Below are positions 62,290 through 64,000 of a stretch of DNA of 64,000 bases, piece after piece. Source of the DNA: 67-14 sp020438345 (GTDB lineage: Bacteria; Actinomycetota; Thermoleophilia; Solirubrobacterales; 70-9); the NCBI GenBank assembly GCA_937872475.1, contig CALMSY010000005.1, forward strand, positions 186,001 through 250,000, read 5' to 3'. A program made the translations under genes and the position numbers. How positions within the stretch are numbered: position 1 is the stretch's first letter; every line of letters starts with the position of its first letter. The notes beneath the pieces were generated by a model. It was given only the letters and a program-made list of their open reading frames with translations, searched no databases and had not been told where the DNA came from.

Positions 62290-63207
62290 ATGCGACGACG
62301 CGGCGCAGGCTCCGCTCCTGCGATTAGAATGGCGCACGTCTTGCGTTCTCGATCCAGAAAACCAGTGTCTCTGTTCATCTCGCTTGCCGGAATGCTCCTC
62401 GCGTTCGCGTTGAACGCATCACCGGCAATGGCGCTTTCCCTGAACCCGGAAGCTGGTTCGCCGGGAATCAGCGATGCGAACACCCTGCATTGGATCCTCT
62501 TCGTCGTGATCCTTGCGGTGATCGTGGTTGTCAACCTGGCGATCGTGAGGGCCGCACGGCCGCGCAGCAGGGTTACTGGGGCCGGGAACGGCAAGCGGGT
62601 CTCGCAGACCAGGCTGGCGGTCGGATTCGGCATCTTCGCCCTCGCCCTGTTCGTTGTTGCCACGGTCTTTTCCGACAAGTCCCGTGAAATCCCGGTCAGC
62701 AACGAGACCGTCTCGGGCCAGGTCAAAGGCCAGCCCCTCGAAATCCGGGCCACCGGCCAGCAGTGGCTCTGGCGTTTCGACTATCCGAATGGTGCCTTCA
62801 GCTTTCGCCGCCTGATCGTGCCAGCCGGTGTCACGGTCCAGCTCAACCTCGTTTCCACCGACGTGATTCACGGCTGGAACGTGCCCGAACTCACTGGAAA
62901 GGCCCAGGCAGTACCCGGGAAGACCAATCACGTCTACTTCCGGGCCGATGAACCCGCCGTTTACAACAGCCGTTCGTCTGTGTTCTCAGGCCAGGGCTAC
63001 GACACGATGGAAATCGAAGTCGAGGTGCTCGAACCTGCCGCATACGAAATCGCGACCGAACGGTTGAAGAAGGAAATCCAGCTCGCTCAGGACAAAGTCG
63101 AGGCAGAGTTCCGGGTATCCCGCGAGAAGTCTGAAGAAGCAGCTGACCAGGCCGAGAAGGCCGGGGCCGCCAACAACAACGAGACCGAAAGCGCCGACGC
63201 CGAATGA
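62290..63207 (+). CDS. ctaC: Heme-copper oxidase subunit II lacking the CuA site
   Basis: A 305-residue Cox2-like protein with a leader (about 25-48), two TM helices (about 66-88, 108-127), a cupredoxin domain from RATGQQWLWRFDYP, and a C-terminal Lys/Glu helix. The CuA loop is degenerate: position by position, Cys is Ser229, Glu is Val231, Cys is Ser233, His is Tyr237; only the first His (194, DVIHGW) and Met240 remain. It cannot form a normal CuA centre. ATG 62329 is an alternative start that leaves more room for the divergent promoter. Its stop overlaps the subunit I start (ATGA). Confidence 0.9.
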   Translation: MRRRGAGSAPAIRMAHVLRSRSRKPVSLFISLAGMLLAFALNASPAMALSLNPEAGSPGISDANTLHWILFVVILAVIVVVNLAIVRAARPRSRVTGAGNGKRVSQTRLAVGFGIFALALFVVATVFSDKSREIPVSNETVSGQVKGQPLEIRATGQQWLWRFDYPNGAFSFRRLIVPAGVTVQLNLVSTDVIHGWNVPELTGKAQAVPGKTNHVYFRADEPAVYNSRSSVFSGQGYDTMEIEVEVLEPAAYEIATERLKKEIQLAQDKVEAEFRVSREKSEEAADQAEKAGAANNNETESADAE

Positions 63208-64000
63208 GCCGCACTTCCAGCTATCCCCAGACGATGCCGCCGACCCGCCCCGAAGTGTCGTCGGGAGGCCCCGCGCCCCGCGACGCTCGCTGGATCAGCC
63301 TTTCGACCAGTCCTGACCACAAGGACATTGGCCGGATCCTGATTGCCGCCGGCTTCGGCTCGCTCTTCCTCGCGGCGCTTGAACTGCTGCTCATGCGGGC
63401 CCAGCTCGCGATCCCATCGAATGTGTTTCTTCCGGGAGTCACCTTTGACCGGCTGCTTTCAGCCTACGGCGAGACATCGATCTTCCTGATCGCGCTGCCA
63501 CTGGTCATCGGACTTCTCTACTACGTCGTGCCGCTCCAGATCGGCAGCCGGGGAACCGCGGTACCCAGAGTCGGCCAAACGGGCCTCTGGTTGTTCATTC
63601 TCGGCGGGTTCCTGCTGTATGGGTCCTTCCTTTTCACCCCGCCTGAAGCCGGCATCAACCCGCTTCCGCCCTTCTCGGATACGACCTTCACGCCCAATAA
63701 CGGTGTCGATGTGTGGATTGCCTCGACCGGGATGGTCACTCTCGGACTCTTGCTGATCGCGATCGACCTGCTTGCGACGCTGCACAATCTTCGTGCGCCG
63801 GGCATGGCCTGGCGACGTGCCCCGCTCTTTACCTGGGCCGGTGCCATTGTCACCTGGCTGTTCGCGGTGATCGCACCAATCTTCATCGCCGCAATCACGA
63901 TGCTGCTTATCGATCGTCTCTACTCCGGCGGATTCTTCTCCGGTGATGAGGGTGGATCGCCGATCCTCTGGCAACACTTCAGCTACCTGTTCTTCACCGG
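63204..64000 (+). CDS. ctaD: Heme-copper oxidase subunit I-like protein, cut by the window end
   Basis: At least 265 residues, with about six TM helices visible. TSPDHKDIGR, YYVVPLQIGSRGTAVPRV, LHNLRAPGMAWRRAPLFTWA and SPILWQHFSYLFF align with Cox1. The low-spin heme His of helix II is Tyr88 (SAYGETSIF against MHGTTMIF). The last residues, LFFTG, align where Cox1 has FFGHPE, so the CuB His may also be lost; this cannot be settled here. Probable non-canonical oxidase paired with the CuA-less subunit II. The gene continues past 64000. Confidence 0.88.
   Translation, partial: MSRTSSYPQTMPPTRPEVSSGGPAPRDARWISLSTSPDHKDIGRILIAAGFGSLFLAALELLLMRAQLAIPSNVFLPGVTFDRLLSAYGETSIFLIALPLVIGLLYYVVPLQIGSRGTAVPRVGQTGLWLFILGGFLLYGSFLFTPPEAGINPLPPFSDTTFTPNNGVDVWIASTGMVTLGLLLIAIDLLATLHNLRAPGMAWRRAPLFTWAGAIVTWLFAVIAPIFIAAITMLLIDRLYSGGFFSGDEGGSPILWQHFSYLFFT

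Overview
The window looks like chromosome from a high-GC actinobacterium, most likely class Thermoleophilia (Solirubrobacterales-like). This is inferred from the overall high GC, frequent GTG/TTG starts, and a short exported protein near the left edge with the 'ALFVALGGTAYG' leader typical of that group. No rRNA, CRISPR array, transposase, integrase or phage gene was seen. Accessory metal and redox islands alternate with ordinary chromosomal genes.

Island 1 (about 0.6-26.5 kb) holds the following, in order: a mercuric reductase with a CmtR-like sensor; a broken ynfA; a divergent arsenic locus (arsR-arsM against GAPDH-arsJ); and a minus-strand thiol-redox operon (DsbA-like, VKOR, small membrane protein, cupredoxin-like protein, 12-TM protein, thioredoxin-fold lipoprotein). 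Next come a BlaI repressor, an M56 protease and a frameshifted Zn/Cd-type P1B ATPase, followed by an AraC regulator, a transglutaminase and an AhpD-like protein, an M23 peptidase, a multicopper oxidase with a broken ZIP permease, a methyltransferase with CcdA, and a second CmtR-like sensor with a P1B ATPase carrying APC instead of CPC. It ends near tRNA-His, whose 3' end faces the island.

The 26.6-38.5 kb stretch is mostly ordinary: a YrhK-like membrane protein, a DMT exporter, a thioesterase with an alcohol dehydrogenase, an MFS permease overlapping an antisense tRNA-Arg, a large GT39-like membrane protein, msrA, and TetR with an FAD dehydrogenase.

Island 2 (about 38.6-50.86 kb) lies between tRNA-Pro and a 13-bp near-copy of the tRNA-Pro 3' end, a plausible attachment-site pair. 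It repeats the island 1 toolkit with paralogues: CcdA, a P1B ATPase (CPD motif), a DUF305 protein, a BlaI/M56 pair, a long coiled-coil M23 peptidase plus a short one, an exported beta-propeller lipoprotein, CsoR/CopZ and a frameshifted DHA2 permease.

The main observation is regulatory. Each island has its own BlaI-M56 pair, and each has a distinct family of 17-bp inverted repeats at promoters of equivalent genes: TACTAYR-N3-YRTAGTA in island 1 and TCCTAYA-N3-TRTAGGA in island 2. This suggests two parallel, insulated protease-relieved regulons controlling envelope redox, metal and wall genes rather than beta-lactamase.

From 50.95 kb to the end is housekeeping-like sequence: an epimerase, BASS transporter and flavin monooxygenase cluster, DUF1015, a PduO-type adenosyltransferase, SDR, apt, a Nudix CoA pyrophosphatase, a class IV aminotransferase, trxB, two lipid-related membrane proteins, and a heme-copper oxidase subunit II/I pair cut by the window end. 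In that pair subunit II has lost the CuA ligands and subunit I has Tyr in place of the low-spin heme His, so it is probably not a conventional terminal oxidase. All frameshifts and internal stops noticed lie in the two islands.
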